A DNA stretch of 64,000 bases from Protonemura montana (taxonomy: Eukaryota; Arthropoda; Insecta; Plecoptera; Nemouridae). The stretch spans positions 19,377,940 to 19,441,939 of the forward strand of contig OX387606.1 of assembly GCA_947568835.1 (NCBI GenBank), written 5' to 3'. Position 1 is the stretch's first letter. Every line of letters begins with the position of its first letter. The notes beneath the pieces were generated by a model. It worked only from the letters and a program-made list of their open reading frames with translations, did not search any database and was not told where the DNA came from. A program made the translations under genes and the position numbers. This document shows positions 12,501-25,939 of the stretch, piece by piece.

Positions 12501-13849
12501 TATATTTGGTGTGGGGTTAAAACAATAAAGCTAGTTTTAAGTTACACTATTACAATTTAAGTGTGCATTTAAAAAATAAAAGAATAAGATAACGAAATCG
12601 TGTCGGCTTATGTATTATTTACCTTACATATCACCACAATTCTAATACCAATAACCCTAGAGTAGCCTTGAAATAGAAAATACCCAACTAAGACATCCTC
12701 TGGGACTTTTTATCAACCAACCACCCAAGTCCACACGATGTTGTTCGGGCTCGCGTGCCTTATTTTAAACTTGTTGCTTTTTCTTAACCCAATTACATCG
12801 TCGCTCTCTCTATGCCCTCGCTGTAACCCCGCTGTACCCCCGTCCCGTAGGTGCATGCGTTACGGTTAAGGGCTGGTTTGCCGCGGTTATTTCCGCGCGA
12901 TATTATCGCGACATCAAAGAGCAAAGTAGCCCGAGCCGGAGAGAGTTTTGTAGCGATGTTGAGTGGCTACTAGAATCCGATAGAACTAATGGACGCAACC
13001 CGTCGTCCCAAAAGCAAAAGCCCTGCGCATACCTCTCCGCATCGCCCGCTATATAGACGCTCCACTCTGCGGCATGCTTCTAGCAGCAAGCTCTTATTGA
13101 ACACAGTGAGCCAAATCACTACGCACAACCTTTTAAAATTAATGTTCTTATATACCAAGTAATGCACCCACTTCATTTCTAAAAACACCCGCACTTTTAC
13201 TTACTTTATCGATACCACTTAGAGATGCCGTGTGTGCGAGCTAAGAAGGTACAGAAAGTGTTTCCCTCCTTTCAGCTTGGATCAACACTCTCCTTTCTCG
13301 GACAAATGAAGAAATGTCTCCGCCACGCTGTCTTTGCTTTCCTCTTTACAACCAAGTGCTGATGTGTATCGAATTTTGCCGAGTAAAAGAAAAATGTAGA
13401 TTTCTTTTGATTCGCGCTCTTTTTTTTTATCCGATAGACTGTATTACTGGAAAACGGATAAAAAGAATTCTTAAAAGCCTGTCTGTCAGAGCACATGTTT
13501 ACTTAGTTGATGAAGACAGCATAAAAGTATTGAGCCAAGTTAATTTGGCACACGACAAAGCCTCTATATTCAATCTTAAATAATGTAAGGTATTAAAAAT
13601 CGAAGAGTTTGAAAAAGCTCTCTCAGCAGTGCTTTGTGTCAATTGCAGACTCAAAAAGTTGAAAACCGACGGAACGCCCCAAAGCATTTCATTAGATGTT
13701 AGTGCTTTTTCGCGCGCGCCAGATGTATTGCTAAAACAATACATTTTAAAGAGTGTTGCCAATGATTGAATGGTTTTGCATGTCCGTGCAATACATTAGG
13801 GCGCGTGTCTCTGACCATGCGTTTGCCACCTGAGTACTGCTTGGATTAG

Positions 13850-13873
13850 CCCCGCCCGCCCGCCCACCCGCCC
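13850..13873 (+). repeat. CCCG tandem repeat
   Basis: Imperfect (CCCG)n with one CCCA unit, followed by a C/T-rich tail. A short low-complexity patch. Confidence 0.85.
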
Positions 13874-14828
13874 TCTCTCGCCCACCGAGCGGGCCTCGTG
13901 TGTGTTTGAGGTGGTAGCTTTTGTGATGGATCACTTGTGTGCTTCTGGGAGACCGATTCGGACATTACTTCTAAGTGATACATCGCTATAGCAACGCAGG
14001 TGACCGCCCAGCGTTGGTAACTAGATGCCTGGCTTGGCTCGGGTTTATTGCGTGCCATGCGGCGAATGTATGCATTAGATAAATGCTCTCGTCCAACCCC
14101 AATAAGTTGCAATAGATTTATTTTTGGTGCCCGCCAAATTTTGGGCGGAAAATCGCACTGAGGCTTACGACGAGTGACAGTATGAATGGTTTGCCATTTC
14201 TAACGAATTTGATTTAATGTGACGGTAATATTTGAAGAGCCAGGTGCCGGAAAAAGCTTGAAAAGCGACGGAAAAGTCAATGAAAATAAATCATATTACG
14301 ATTGATTGTACCATGGTAAGCTCCGAGGCAACATACTTTATTTTCGATTCGCATGGAGAAACATGGGGCCGAGTTCTGAAATGTTTAACAGGTCTTAAAA
14401 TCTCTTTGTTAATTTCCTGCAGTCGTCCGGGCCAGTCGTATTTGCAATTATTGTGCGCGGCGGGAAGCCTTAGCCAATCAGCGCGGCGCACGCGAGCCTA
14501 GGAATTAACGAACGTGAGGGGGTGGAAGGGAAGAGACGACTCTAATTACCTGCCTACTCGAACTACCCTATGCCGAGTCTAGGGCTTCGTAATAACACAG
14601 TCTTATGTGCCACTGCCGCGAAAGTTGAACAATATTTCTATTAGAGAAAGGTATACATAGCAGAGCTACTTTAACGAAGTAAATACACGTTGAAAGAGTG
14701 CTTATATACATGCGTTTTTCATTTAACTAAGCAGAAGCAGGCATTCATTATGAGCTCACTTGGATATTTGTTTTTGCCTCAACAAACACAAAAGTCAGAA
14801 TTGCTATAATTTTAATTACAGACAAGAG

Positions 14829-14856
14829 GTAATAGTATCGCTATTACAATAGCGAT
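14829..14856. other. Overlapping alternative hairpins
   Basis: GTAATAG (14829-14835) pairs with CTATTAC (14841-14847). Overlapping it, ATCGCTATT (14837-14845) pairs with AATAGCGAT (14848-14856). The two stems are mutually exclusive because they share 14841-14845. It is short and its significance is unknown. Confidence 0.6.
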
Positions 14857-16034
14857 GGTTTTTGAAGAAGTTTACAAATCAAACCACATAGTTTTGTGAA
14901 CATTAATTTTCATGAAGCGTTCCCGGAGAGCAACCTTACAAATCTGCGATTCTTTTTTGTTATTTTAAAAATATTGAATAAAAAGAAAGATTATCCTGGG
15001 TTTTCTTTTGTGAAAGTGGAAGCGAAAAGAAATGTTGCATAATGACACAACGCAATGTGCTAAACTTAGAGAGGTGAATTTTACGGCTAAACTACCCTCC
15101 AATTCCTTTATATACATACATTTACCCTTCTCGTGTATTTCTTCCTCAAGCGCTCGTACATTAATAAATAACCTGGATGTTTATTCATTAGTAAATTTAA
15201 AAATAACGCCAATCTGTTTTTAAAATGGTTCGTAATGGGATTTTTTGTTGTTATCTTATCGTTGGAAAGAAAGCTTTTAGTCGCGACTCGCTGAGAGACG
15301 GCAGCAAAGCCCGCTTTAATCTATCTGCTTAAGTTCCAGCTAACTAGACACTTGTGAAATAAATGGATCGTACTTTTAAACGAATACAGAACAAGTTTAG
15401 TTAGTAATTTTAGCACGCGTTCAACTTATCAAGTCCCCAAGTTCGGTTCGGGAAAATGGGACCAAATGGCTTCCATTACGTTAGCTATGGAACGTTAAAA
15501 AGATCAATTTTATTATCTTTTGGCACTTCACCACGGCTCTCATGTAGTATTAGAAGAAAATATGAAATATTATACTTGAAACTTAAATCAGCTCGATCAA
15601 TTTTATATATAGCTAGTGTGGCCAACGCACAAAACACGGTTGTCTGAACTTTTGTCTATACACTTTGAAGTAGGAGATATTCATTTACAAACACCAAATA
15701 AGTTTAAACTTTTGTCCATTCCGCACCACCATGCGAACGGGCGCTTGTTTTCGTCCGATATCTTGCTGGTAGAAAATATCATTTTCTTTCACATTTTACA
15801 TGATCAATGAATGGATGTTCGCTTGCACGGACGTTTTATGGGTGCACTCACTTTATTAAACATAAACCAAGTCAACTTGACATTGCATAAACCAAGCCCG
15901 GTCCGTATTCCCGATAACTTTCCCTTGGCCATCACTTCGCTATAACGCGAGCAGACAAGTTTACTATGGCGGCAATATCACACGGAAATCGCGTGAGAAT
16001 GTGTTGCCCTATTATTCTGTAATATATTTTGTAG

Positions 16035-16226
16035 ACCTTCAACAAACTTTCCACTCAGCCTGAGATCGAACCTGGTTCCCCAGCTCCCCAGGCTGTCGAT
16101 CCCAATACGGCCATGCTGGAGCAGGCACCCTCTCAACTGGCACCCTACGTTCACACTAAGAAGAATGTCTCCCTGTCCCGTAAGCGCAGACCGGCGCTTA
16201 CTCCTAGGGCACCACGTCGAGACTAA
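16035..16226 (+). CDS. Candidate 3'-terminal exon, or antisense of a tRNA-like repeat
   Basis: Unrecognised. A 63-codon open frame ending in TAA begins directly after TTTTGTAG, a plausible splice acceptor at 16034. Codons end mostly in C or G (CTG, GCC, CCC, GTC), unlike the AT-rich surroundings. The peptide is Pro/Ala-rich at first (residues about 9-25) and ends in a basic stretch with RKRRP at about 49-53 and RAPRRD at the end. No upstream exon was found and there is no ATG at the start. The minus strand is also open across the same bases (15978-16283), and it carries GGTTCGATCTC (plus 16062-16072), which resembles a tRNA B box. A SINE or other repeat remnant is therefore an equal alternative. 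Confidence 0.2.
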   Translation, partial: TFNKLSTQPEIEPGSPAPQAVDPNTAMLEQAPSQLAPYVHTKKNVSLSRKRRPALTPRAPRRD

Positions 16227-16960
16227 ATATATATTGATTGGAAATATTTGCTTAGGATAGAAAATTAACACAAGTTTCTTCATTACATTATTTTTTTACA
16301 GTTCCTGGTTCGCCAAATAACCGATACCGGAATGAACGAACTAGTGCATATATTTATGTTTCAAATTTTCATAAAAGCAAGCTGGAGGAGTGGTTGGTTT
16401 ATGCACCACGTACGTACACTTTTCAACTAGTATAAGCAAACAAAGTAATGTGATGGACTTTAGAAAAACAGAAAAAACACACACACACACACTCGGAAAA
16501 GATAAGAGCAAAGATACTCTATCAAATAAATGCACTGTCCATAGGTTTATTTCCATTTTCCACGCTCGGCACTATAACCTACCTTGTGAACGTGTCACAT
16601 ATAATATAAGAAGCTATACTTGCTCGGGTGATCCAGAGGGGTGGAAAGGGGCAAAGGGAGAGGCCGCTCGCAACTCTCTTAAAGTGATTGGGCTGAGTGC
16701 CCTATTGTAATCATCCATACAAGACAATCCCATTACAGCGCGCCGCGACGCTGGCGACGCTCTCCGTCCCGACGCCTATAACTTGACAATAACTTCTCTT
16801 CCGATATAAATCCCAACAGCGAAGCCGGCTGCTATGACTGTCTATCCTTCAGCCATACGAATAGTACTACATCGTGGTATAGGGGAATTTTGTGTGTAAT
16901 ATTGTACAGGCGTGTTACAATGGACATACTGTGAAAGTGAGTGCGACATAAACATACACC

Positions 16961-16982
16961 TATATATATATATATATATATA
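16961..16982 (+). repeat. (TA)11 microsatellite
   Basis: Perfect TA dinucleotide run. It contributes the IYIYIYI stretch to the longest open frame of the window (16912-17451), which I reject as a gene. Confidence 0.95.
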
Positions 16983-17515
16983 CCTAGAGCAATCTAGGCA
17001 AATAAAAGCGATGCCCTCTAAGTTCATATCTGATATCGGCACGTTACGACACCAATTTAGTTCTTGCCGCGCAAGTGTAATCAATGTATGCGGAGCGACG
17101 ATGAAATCAGAAAATTGCAATTTGGATGTTTTTCTAGCGGTTACAAACCGGAATCGTTTTCATTTTGTCGTTTTGTATCTGCGAAATAAAATTGCCTCGA
17201 CTCAATCAAAATTTATTACCGAACTGAAGCAGCACCCTTGCTGCTTTGTGACCGACGCTCATTCAGATGACTTATTTATTTCCAATATTTCTTTGCGATC
17301 GTTTTTATTGATCCGCAAAGTAATATTAGGAAGGATGATCACAGCCACAACTCACGGTCGAGGCGATTTCTTAGAGTGTGACTCCGCATATATAGCTCTG
17401 TTCTGTAGACATAGTCCGTTTAAAGACAATGGAGTTAAGGGAATGAACTGATCTGAAAAACATGGTAAACTATATGATTTACATTGGAAAACTCGAGAAG
17501 AACACTCTGCTTGAT

Positions 17516-17531
17516 CAGAGTAATTACTCTG
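17516..17531. other. Perfect 16-bp palindrome with TAATTA core
   Basis: CAGAGTAATTACTCTG equals its own reverse complement. The TAATTA centre is a known homeodomain core and a symmetric site would suit a homodimer; binding is inferred. Confidence 0.6.
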
Positions 17532-19330
17532 TTTTCTTTGCGATAAAGATGAGAAAGAGCTCGGAATTTATGTGATCTTTAAGCTAGATGATGTATATCG
17601 ACGAGGAAGCCTTTCGATGCATTACCAAATTGCTGATCTCCCCTGCGATTGATTTTCATTCTTGTTGCTGTGTTTATATAAGGCGAGAAATATTTATGAC
17701 ACGGAGAATAGTTTTTTTTTATGAACGTAATTTTGTCTCAAGAAACATTGACTGCAGTCCTCATATTTATTGAGTATGAAGACATGTCGTCAACATATTA
17801 TTTGTGTAAGCGACAGGTAAAACAAAGTGCTAAAGGCATATTAAAATACGGACATCTCATTTGATAGCTCCACATTTTTCTTTGCGACGTCAGCGTTTGA
17901 TCAGCATGACATATCTTCAATTTCCCAAAAGGGTACACTATCAAAAAAAGTTCCATTATTAAGGTCAAAGTATTGGTTTTGAAAGAGCATACAAAAGCCT
18001 CTGGGCTCGGGCATGTCATCTTCCTTGAACGATATTAATAGTAGATGAATTTTTAAACGAAAATCAATAGATATAATATACATGATACAACCAACCTTTG
18101 TATACATTTCATATTTATAGTTGAGGGTGGTTGGGGAGATTTTTTTCTCTATTTTTCATTCGTTATCATCCAGCTTTATTCTAAAAGATATTCCTTTTCT
18201 AAAAAAAAAAAAAAACACATACATCCGATATTTTTTTCTATGAAGGGTTCACAGAGGATTGATTGATTAGAGTTGATGTTTAAATGGCTTCTTCAAAGCT
18301 TTTTCAAGATTTTACAAAACACAGATCATATTTGAATATTTTAGATCAGAATGTAAATAGAGCATACACACTTTAGCCCGAAGGCTATCACAGTTTTCCC
18401 AACACTCGGCCCTCCCGTATATTGCAGTCAAAATTCGTGGCAAAATTTCCTGCACAGCCTGCTGAATTTTCCAAGATCTTGATGAAAAAACTGAAAATGT
18501 TTGTTTTCCTATAAAGGTACTCTCCTCAACTGACCGGTAGAACATTAGTGTGACGCAGCGAAAGAATTTGTACGTCCCTTCTCTCTCTTTTATTCATGCC
18601 CTCCTTCTCTAGCTCTCAACCAAAATGAAAATAAATCCCTTTGCTAATAGGCCGGTACATGAATCCGCTATTATTTCCAAGGAAGAATGATATATATGGT
18701 AAACAGAGGGATCTGAGAATGCACTCTGGTTGCCATGATGTGATGCTGGCTGGGTGTATGCGAGATATAGCTAAGTAAGGGAGAATGGAACACAAAAAGC
18801 CACCTTCTAAATTTGACACCGAAAACTCGCTCCCTTGATGAGGCGTTTTAACGAAGAATAAAACGATTTTCGCGTCAACTTTAGAGACAAGTTATGATTT
18901 CACTTAGTTGGGCGCACGGACGCGGGGGGCAGGCGAGGCGTCCTCTGGGTCTTCGCTCGCGAACGCGAATACGAACTTTGGCGCCGCGGCAAATTTTGAT
19001 CCGTCCAGGCGGCTGATTTCGTAGGTTGCTGAAATTCTGACCTCTGCCACAACGCATTAGATTTCTTTCACCCCATTCATTTTACACTCTGCGAGTTTAC
19101 CTTTACCTCAATCATACTCTTTGTTTACGCACCTGAATGATAAGTACCTATGCGGTTTACGTAAATACTATTTCCACGGATGGCACTGTCCAGTTTACCA
19201 CCACTCGAATAACTTTCTGAGGATTGTTAATCTTCATGGTAAATCTATAAAAGTTTGTCAAAGTAAGAAAACTCATTTAAAAATTTAAATGATATTTTTA
19301 CAAGCTGGCCAAAACATTATATTAATACTT

Positions 19331-19356
19331 CTCTTCTCTCTCTCTCTCTCTCTCTC
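19331..19356 (+). repeat. CT microsatellite
   Basis: (CT)n run with one interruption near its start. Confidence 0.95.
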
Positions 19357-22257
19357 ACACTTTGCCCGCAGCCCCACCAAACACAAAGAACTAATTCACG
19401 TCGTTCCATGTCGAGGCGAGCGCACGGTTTTTTCTCCCGTTGTTTTCGACGTTAAAATCCTATCCAATATATTTCTTTGATGGAATTCTCAAACTTAATT
19501 AAGACGTTCGTGCCCTCGGAAAAAATAATTTCCCTTTTTCTATGGACGCGCGTTTTTCTTTTAAGGTTATTTTCAGGTTCACTTGAGTCATTGATTATAG
19601 ATAACTCAATGATAAGTATACGATGACGAGAAGAGAACTCGAGGACGAAGACGCAGCCGAGAAAAACTCGTTTACAAACATCATGCTCGCTGATTCGATT
19701 ATAATTAGTAACGTTAAAAGTCAGCCTTCATTGGTTTTGACCGCGGGCGTCAGCGAAGACAGCGCTCCGTGTGTTTAGACTTTTAATTAATAATTTCACG
19801 AGTAGATAATAAACACTCTTTCAAAAAAAACGCAAGCTGGAAATGGAAATAATCGACATTTTCCGAACAGACGATATTTTCCATACAGCCAAGCCGAGAT
19901 TTAATTAGAGTGCCTATAATCCACTTAGAATCATTTCCGTCGTGCCGTCAGAAAGAGCGGTAAAAGCCATTAGGGCTTAGCCCCAATATGATGATCAAAA
20001 TATGGACGGGGGGCATTTTTTTCCAGCAGCTGGCTCGCGCGCTCTCGCGTCGCGGTTCACGTAGAGCATTAACAGAACTTTTGGCGCCAGATTAATAATC
20101 CGATAGAACATGTTTTCACAAAGTGCACTCGTTCCCGTGCAAAGTGGCATTGAATGTATAGAGGTCCGATATCGATGGGGAAACCCAATTGCCATGCCAA
20201 TGATTATAGCCGACCAATTACGCTGCATGGTCCATGCTTCTCTGACATCCTCGATTCAAAACGCACGTGGGAACTACCATAAATTAAAATAAAATACACG
20301 CTTTAATTCATTCCAGGGAATCCTATTAGTTCATATTTAGTTATCATCATGTAATTTCCATCGCTTACGGTAAAATACGTGCAGAACGATCATAACTCTG
20401 ACCGGAGAACAGTTCCTGAGAGTAGCGTATGTTATGTAACTTGTAACCCGTACCTGGGATCGCAGACGTTTCACTCGAGCGGTTGTTTCGTCGGCGTCCG
20501 ACGTGTTATAAATAACTGCCACATAATCCGTTAATAAACAGAGTTTGCACGGTTATCATCAATCAAGGCGGAGGTGGAGAAGCGTGCTGCACCTATATCA
20601 CACCTCAAGCATACGTGCCGTACTGCAGCGCAGGTTGGCTGGCTATTATTACCACTCCTAGAGCTAACGGTACCCATTGTTTAGGCGGCCTGTCAGACTG
20701 CAGTATGTTACAACTCATATTGTCCGATATTTGTTGAGTTAGCAACGTGGAAAATTGTGAAAAGTTTGTTTTCCAGAACTGCTTCGATGTGTAACAGCGT
20801 AGAGACTAATATTGTACACCAATGGCAAACAAGCTTCATTAGATTTGCTGCAGTTAACATTTCATATCAGAAATAATGTCTGAGCATTTCCTGAACTTCT
20901 CAAGAAGAAAGTAACGCTAAAGCTACTGATCTACTGTCACTACGAAGACTCTGTTCGCTACAAGTTAAACTTTTTTTTGCATAAATTGTAGAACCGCACC
21001 CTTAATTAAACTGAAGTTTTAATTATCGAGAAATACCTTGATTGTGTTTAGGAAAACTGTTCAATTCGCCAGCACTTGCTCGTTTCGCGTTTTAGAGCAG
21101 ACAAGGTATGCAGATTTAATGTATTCACTCCATTCCACGTATTTAGTGCTCAGGTATATTATAAAGCTGGGCTTTCATCTTATTAATTTCTAAATAGTTT
21201 CACATGCCACATTAATTGCGGTGTTAAATTCAACAAACTCTTGCGCATGCTCAACGGCGACTAGAGTAACTCCGATTCTAGTAAACTGCACATAAACTTT
21301 GCCTAATTACTCTTGCCTTGCGGTTTGCTAGCAATGGAATAGCTTGTATTGTCTCATGAAATTATTATTATAATGTTACCATGTTTCACTCTGTTAGTTG
21401 AGCTCGAGATTAATTATATGTTTCCAATTAAATAATGCGAGTCATTTGTTTTGGCGACAACGCTTGGTTTCATTTACTTTTGTTGAATCTTACCTAACCT
21501 AACCTTCACTTCAAGGTATGTTGAAAATACTTCAGTTCCATTTAAGATCAAATGGTTCCATATCAATTCGTCACGTCATTATTGAGTTTTAATGAAAACT
21601 ATGATTGAGCAAACCAGTAATTTATCTAAAAAAAAAATAGGAACTTACACATTGGTGTACCTTAGAGTGTGCAAACATCTCTGCAAGTAAATATGAACAC
21701 TTGGAATCCTTTCCATTTCTTCCATTTCCTTCCACTAACCATCTCCCACACCAACTTCCATTTAATCCTCACCTCTCCCATCCTCCAGACAAAATTTAGG
21801 AGAGGTAAAAACTTTGAGAGGTAATTGAAAGTTTACTCTCATATCCAAAAGTTTAATTTAAAAATCGTTCTCGAGACATAGCTTTTCTTTCGATGGTAAT
21901 TTTAAATGTGTTTCTCGACATAGGAACTGAATTCAGCACGTGTGCCGATGATGTTTGCACTAAACGTAGTATAGTAGTTATTTCGTGTAAGATCGTTTCG
22001 GAAATTGCTTTTCAAAATATCATAGAGTTTCTTGGAACGGGGGTACGCGAAGGGGTGGCAGGGGAGGGCGTTGGTGTGGCACAGTTAGAGCAACACATTG
22101 CTCCGCCGCCACCGCTGTAGCTATTTGCTGAACTAACCCGCGCTGTCCACCGACGGTAACCGTTTTATTTCACCCAGTTCTCAGCGCTCTGCTTTCCCGA
22201 GCAGGCGAAGAAACATGCTTTTATTAACGCTGCTAAACGAATACCTGTGCTTGTTGA

Positions 22258-22449
22258 AAGTTTCAAATTTGGCTCCTCACTATTTTTGAAAGCGTACATA
22301 GTGGCACCTCCACCTCCCTATAAACTAATTTCCAATTATTTGAAGTAAGATTACAGAGGCAACTAAAAATTAAAAATAAGATTGAAAACAAGGTTTTATT
22401 TTTACCAGTGCTTGTATCTAGCTTAAAACCTGGCTCCTCCATCTTGTCA
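22258..22449 (+). repeat. Cluster of dispersed words (TGGCTCCTC, GGCACCTCCAC)
   Basis: Three related plus-strand words fall within 190 bp: TTGGCTCCTCAC near 22269-22280, GGCACCTCCAC at 22303-22313, and a 30-bp stretch at 22420-22449 that matches 8510-8539 at 26 positions. The bases upstream of 22420 and of 8510 are both A-rich. The family is either a short interspersed repeat or a recurring protein site. Confidence 0.5.
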
Positions 22450-24805
22450 AAAAAGCTTCAGCCGTGGCATATCCAATTTCATTTCGGTAAATATTTGATT
22501 GAAAGCAGAAAGTAATGATATCTCGCTCTATAACTGTAGCTTGAAAACAAGCTTTTACGTCACTACAGTAAATAAATCCTAATTCTTGAAACACAGCTTT
22601 TTTTAAAAACACCTTAAATTACCATCTTAAATACATTTGTATTGATACAATTATTTTGGGGTAAATTAAGGAACCTCTTCTGTTTGATAACCATCAGAAT
22701 AACTGTAAGTTATTCTAAATTAAAAAGTTGAAGACAAATATCAAATGCAACCTCTAATTTTTACTAGGGTTGTGGCTAAACTGGCTAGATTGTTAGTCCT
22801 AAGTCCTCTTTTAAGTTGTAATAAAATTGGTCCAAAAAGCATACCTTCTAGACCGTGACTAAAATTCCCTTTGCTACGCCATATTTTTGTAAGAGCCTGC
22901 AAAGAACAAACTAAAATAAGTACCCAGATTCTAGCCCTTCGATGTACCAATCTCTGTGTTGGACAGTGTCGCAAATAGCTATCTCTCTTAAGCAGTTTTG
23001 CCTAAGTTTCACTTAACGCATGCAGTCAGGGTGCACTGCTATTATTTCCGCGCACTGCTCATTGTCCGTGCCTTTCTGACACTTCTGAGAAAGTAAACGT
23101 TGTTATAGATATTATTTTCGACCTTTTTTTTCAGAAGCAATTTAGTGGCTTTGGCACACACTGATACGATATGTCAGTTGCAAATATTTATTTTGGGCTA
23201 AACAGGAAAATGACAAACGCAAAATGATACAATCTTGTTCATCACCAAGCGTTATTCATAGCATTTTTTAAACTCACATCTACTTTTTATAACCTTGGTA
23301 AAATAGTTGATTATAACATTGAAAAACCTAAACCCAATTTGAATTAGTCTTTTTTGAAAACTAAGCGCTTCTGTTGGGAATGTTGTGAGCTTTCAAGGAA
23401 ATTATGCTTGAATTTCATGGCTTCGACCGTGTTGAGCCCTTGTGGATTAGAAGCCGTAGTATCATGATTCGATGATCAGATTAATTCTCTAACCATTCGT
23501 AGAGCTAGTTGCCCTCGAGCTGTCACTAGAACATTGTAAGCTATATTTGCACACAAATAATATCAAGTCACTTTTATTTTGAATTTCTATGCATTGCAAG
23601 CAATATATTCGTTTCTTACCTGCGACACTTGTTTACCATACGCAATCATTTGAATCTTGAGGAAGGCACATGAGATGAAAATTAAATTATTCAATCATAA
23701 TGTATATACTATACGGCAAGAAACCAAAGATAAAAATCAAATTGCCATGTTGTATCAGAAATTCACAATTCCCGTTCTTTCGCAATCCGACGTAGGTAAA
23801 CAGGGTATCATATTTTCTGGAATAAATCACTTCCACTTTTGCCTGTATGTATATATACTATAAACTTCTCTCTCTCCCTTCTCTCTCTCGGCTTTCTCCC
23901 ACCCTCTCCTTCTTCCTGATATTATATTTTCGTCTACGTATATAAGCGACCTTTAATATTAAAATATTAATATCGGTGCGGTCTTTCTAGACTGTTGGAT
24001 ATCTCTCCGACGAATGCAATATTTTTCTATGGGAATTTCATGTAAAGTGGACACTAATATTTGATATTAAAATTCAAAGAGCATACCGAAACATACGTCT
24101 TGTCCAAACGCTCAGCTCCTTGTGTCAACATTTTCAATATTCAATTATAGAAGCGTAACTCGCTCGCATGCTGCACTGGCGTAAGGATGGGTGGGTGGGC
24201 TTTGATCCAGCTCGCGTGGCTCCGGCATAAGTATAGGTGGCACCCCTACGATCACAGTCGGTCGACATCGGTGCCGATAAATCTCAGGATATTGTTGGGT
24301 ACACACCTGACACTGAGCTGTGATTTATTCCGAGATCATTTCCACGAAATAAGTTGAATTGGTGTTTTGCTCTTCTGCAATTCGACTGGTGGTGAAAAAA
24401 AAACACAAACACACACACACACCTTATAATCGATTCGATTGGAACTGTGTCTTGGCGACAAAAGTTTGTGATTGTAACTAGAAATAAAACGAAAAAATGG
24501 TACACAAAAATGTATTCATACAATCTGCTAATCGTGAAAAGCGCTACGAAATCTATAAATCAACTAACATATTCACAAAAGAAAAACCTCATATTTCCTT
24601 TTCCTCTGGTAGAAACCTTAACGACATCCTAATTTTCTCTGCACAGCTACACAAAAGCACCACAGTTTCCCCTGAGTTATCGACGGATACTTCCTATATA
24701 TTTCGCAACAAGCTCATGCTAGTTACTTCGCCGGTAATGAACTAAAGAAAACGTATATATAGCTCTTACCTGTGCCATTATCAGTATTGTGCATAACTCG
24801 ATGTT
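22450..24805. other. AT-rich non-coding DNA
   Basis: No recognisable gene. A CT-rich run lies at 23865-23915 and a CA microsatellite at about 24402-24421. Confidence 0.6.
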
Positions 24806-24945
24806 CCGGGCGACGCCCCCCACCTCCGCCGCCTCCGTCCACCGCCGCCGCCGCCGCCGCCTTGAGGTGCTGCCGCCTCCCTGCCACCGTTCAGTTCGCG
24901 TCGCCACCCCCGGACATTGTCGAATCACCACCCCCGTCTGTAAGC
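24806..24945. repeat. CpG- and CCG-rich islet
   Basis: Starts with CGGGCGACGCC and contains a clean CCG triplet run at 24842-24861 in a pyrimidine-rich plus strand. Three different frames stay open through it, which follows from composition and not from coding. It could be part of a CpG-rich promoter, but no gene start was identified. Confidence 0.6.
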
Positions 24946-25682
24946 ACGGTAATGGTAACATGGTATGTCAGCCACAGTTATTTGGTAACACTTTCTATGG
25001 AACTTTGGGCAACGAAATGTGTTAAATATAGTTTTAAGGTTCAAGAACGTTTAGTTAAGGTGGATATACGCTCTCCAAGTCTCGGCTAATGTAAAGGGCT
25101 GCTTTGTGATCACTCAAAGGGCCAGTTGTACCACTTTTATTTTATCTCAGAGTGGATTGAGTCTCGTGATTGGATTACCTAGCATAAAATTGCTCTCACC
25201 CAGCTGTAATGTCCAATCACACTCTAATTACTTTTGTTTCAAAGCTTAGTAAATCTTAACCATCAACACTTTTTCTACTGAAATCGACCCTTAAATTGCA
25301 TTGTCACTCCAATTTATCAATTAAATTGCGTCAAGTCGTTCGTCTATTGGTGCATCAATTATTTTTGTTCATATACAGTATAGAGGCAATTGCCATCCCT
25401 GAGCCCTGGTGGTGTGACCGAAAATTAAAAAAGACCACACTCGAGAACTTAATTAAAACAAAACAGAATCACCCATCGACAATCATTCTATTTTTAAAGC
25501 GGGCACGCATCGCAGGGCGTTTATAAATGCGTACGGTGTTACCATGGGAACTATAATTACTTGCAAATGGTTGACTTTAATTAAATTTATATTTTTTGTA
25601 CGTGCCTGTTTGTTTGTCGGAGGGTCCGTGCGGATAGCTACGTGCATCGCTGTATGAATCTTCCAGCGTTCGTGTGTATGTG

Positions 25683-25704
25683 TTTTTTTTTTTTTTTTTT
25701 TTTT
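25683..25704 (+). repeat. Poly-T run (22 nt)
   Basis: Uninterrupted T homopolymer with no recognised retroposon body beside it. Confidence 0.9.
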
Positions 25705-25939
25705 AATATGAAAGACCACAGTCAAATTTTATGTGCTATACATTTCGGACACCGCAGTCAAATGTGAAGCCACCGGGACACCAGCTGTCTGGTTATTCAG
25801 ACGTGATTTCATACAGCACAATCCGAATTGAATATAATTCACTTGTTTCTGTATTCAAGCGAAAGAGTTAGTTATGCAAAGTTAGTTCATGCCACCGGCA
25901 GCTCGTGGGTATGGGCGCCAGTTGTAGTGTCAAAAAACC

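Larger units (their letters stand above)
9508..16034. other. Non-coding DNA with GC islets
   Basis: No recognisable gene. GC-rich islets lie at about 10530-10680 (with direct GCTGGCAGC repeats at 10560-10577), 11500-11570 and 12880-12930. CGTCGCGA occurs at 10419-10426 and 10451-10458. Open frames near 12046-12354 (minus) and 13314-13583 (plus) show no domain and overlap open frames on other frames or strands. Confidence 0.55.
16227..22257. other. AT-rich non-coding DNA
   Basis: No recognisable gene. It holds a GC-rich islet at 16739-16777 with GCGACG and GACGCC words, a perfect 16-bp palindrome at 17516-17531, A15 at 18201-18215 and a GC-rich islet at 18915-18995. TGATTGATTAG at 18259-18269 fits the Exd/Pbx-Hox composite consensus. 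A TACCTAACCTAACC word at 21491-21504 is too short to be telomeric. Confidence 0.55.

Noticed and set aside
16912..17451. Longest open frame, 179 codons on plus strand
   Set aside because: It crosses a (TA)11 microsatellite, has no domain, its codons are AT-driven, and one frame of this length is expected by chance in 64 kb over six frames.
21491..21504. TTAGG-type telomere repeat
   Set aside because: Only about two and a half units; no array.
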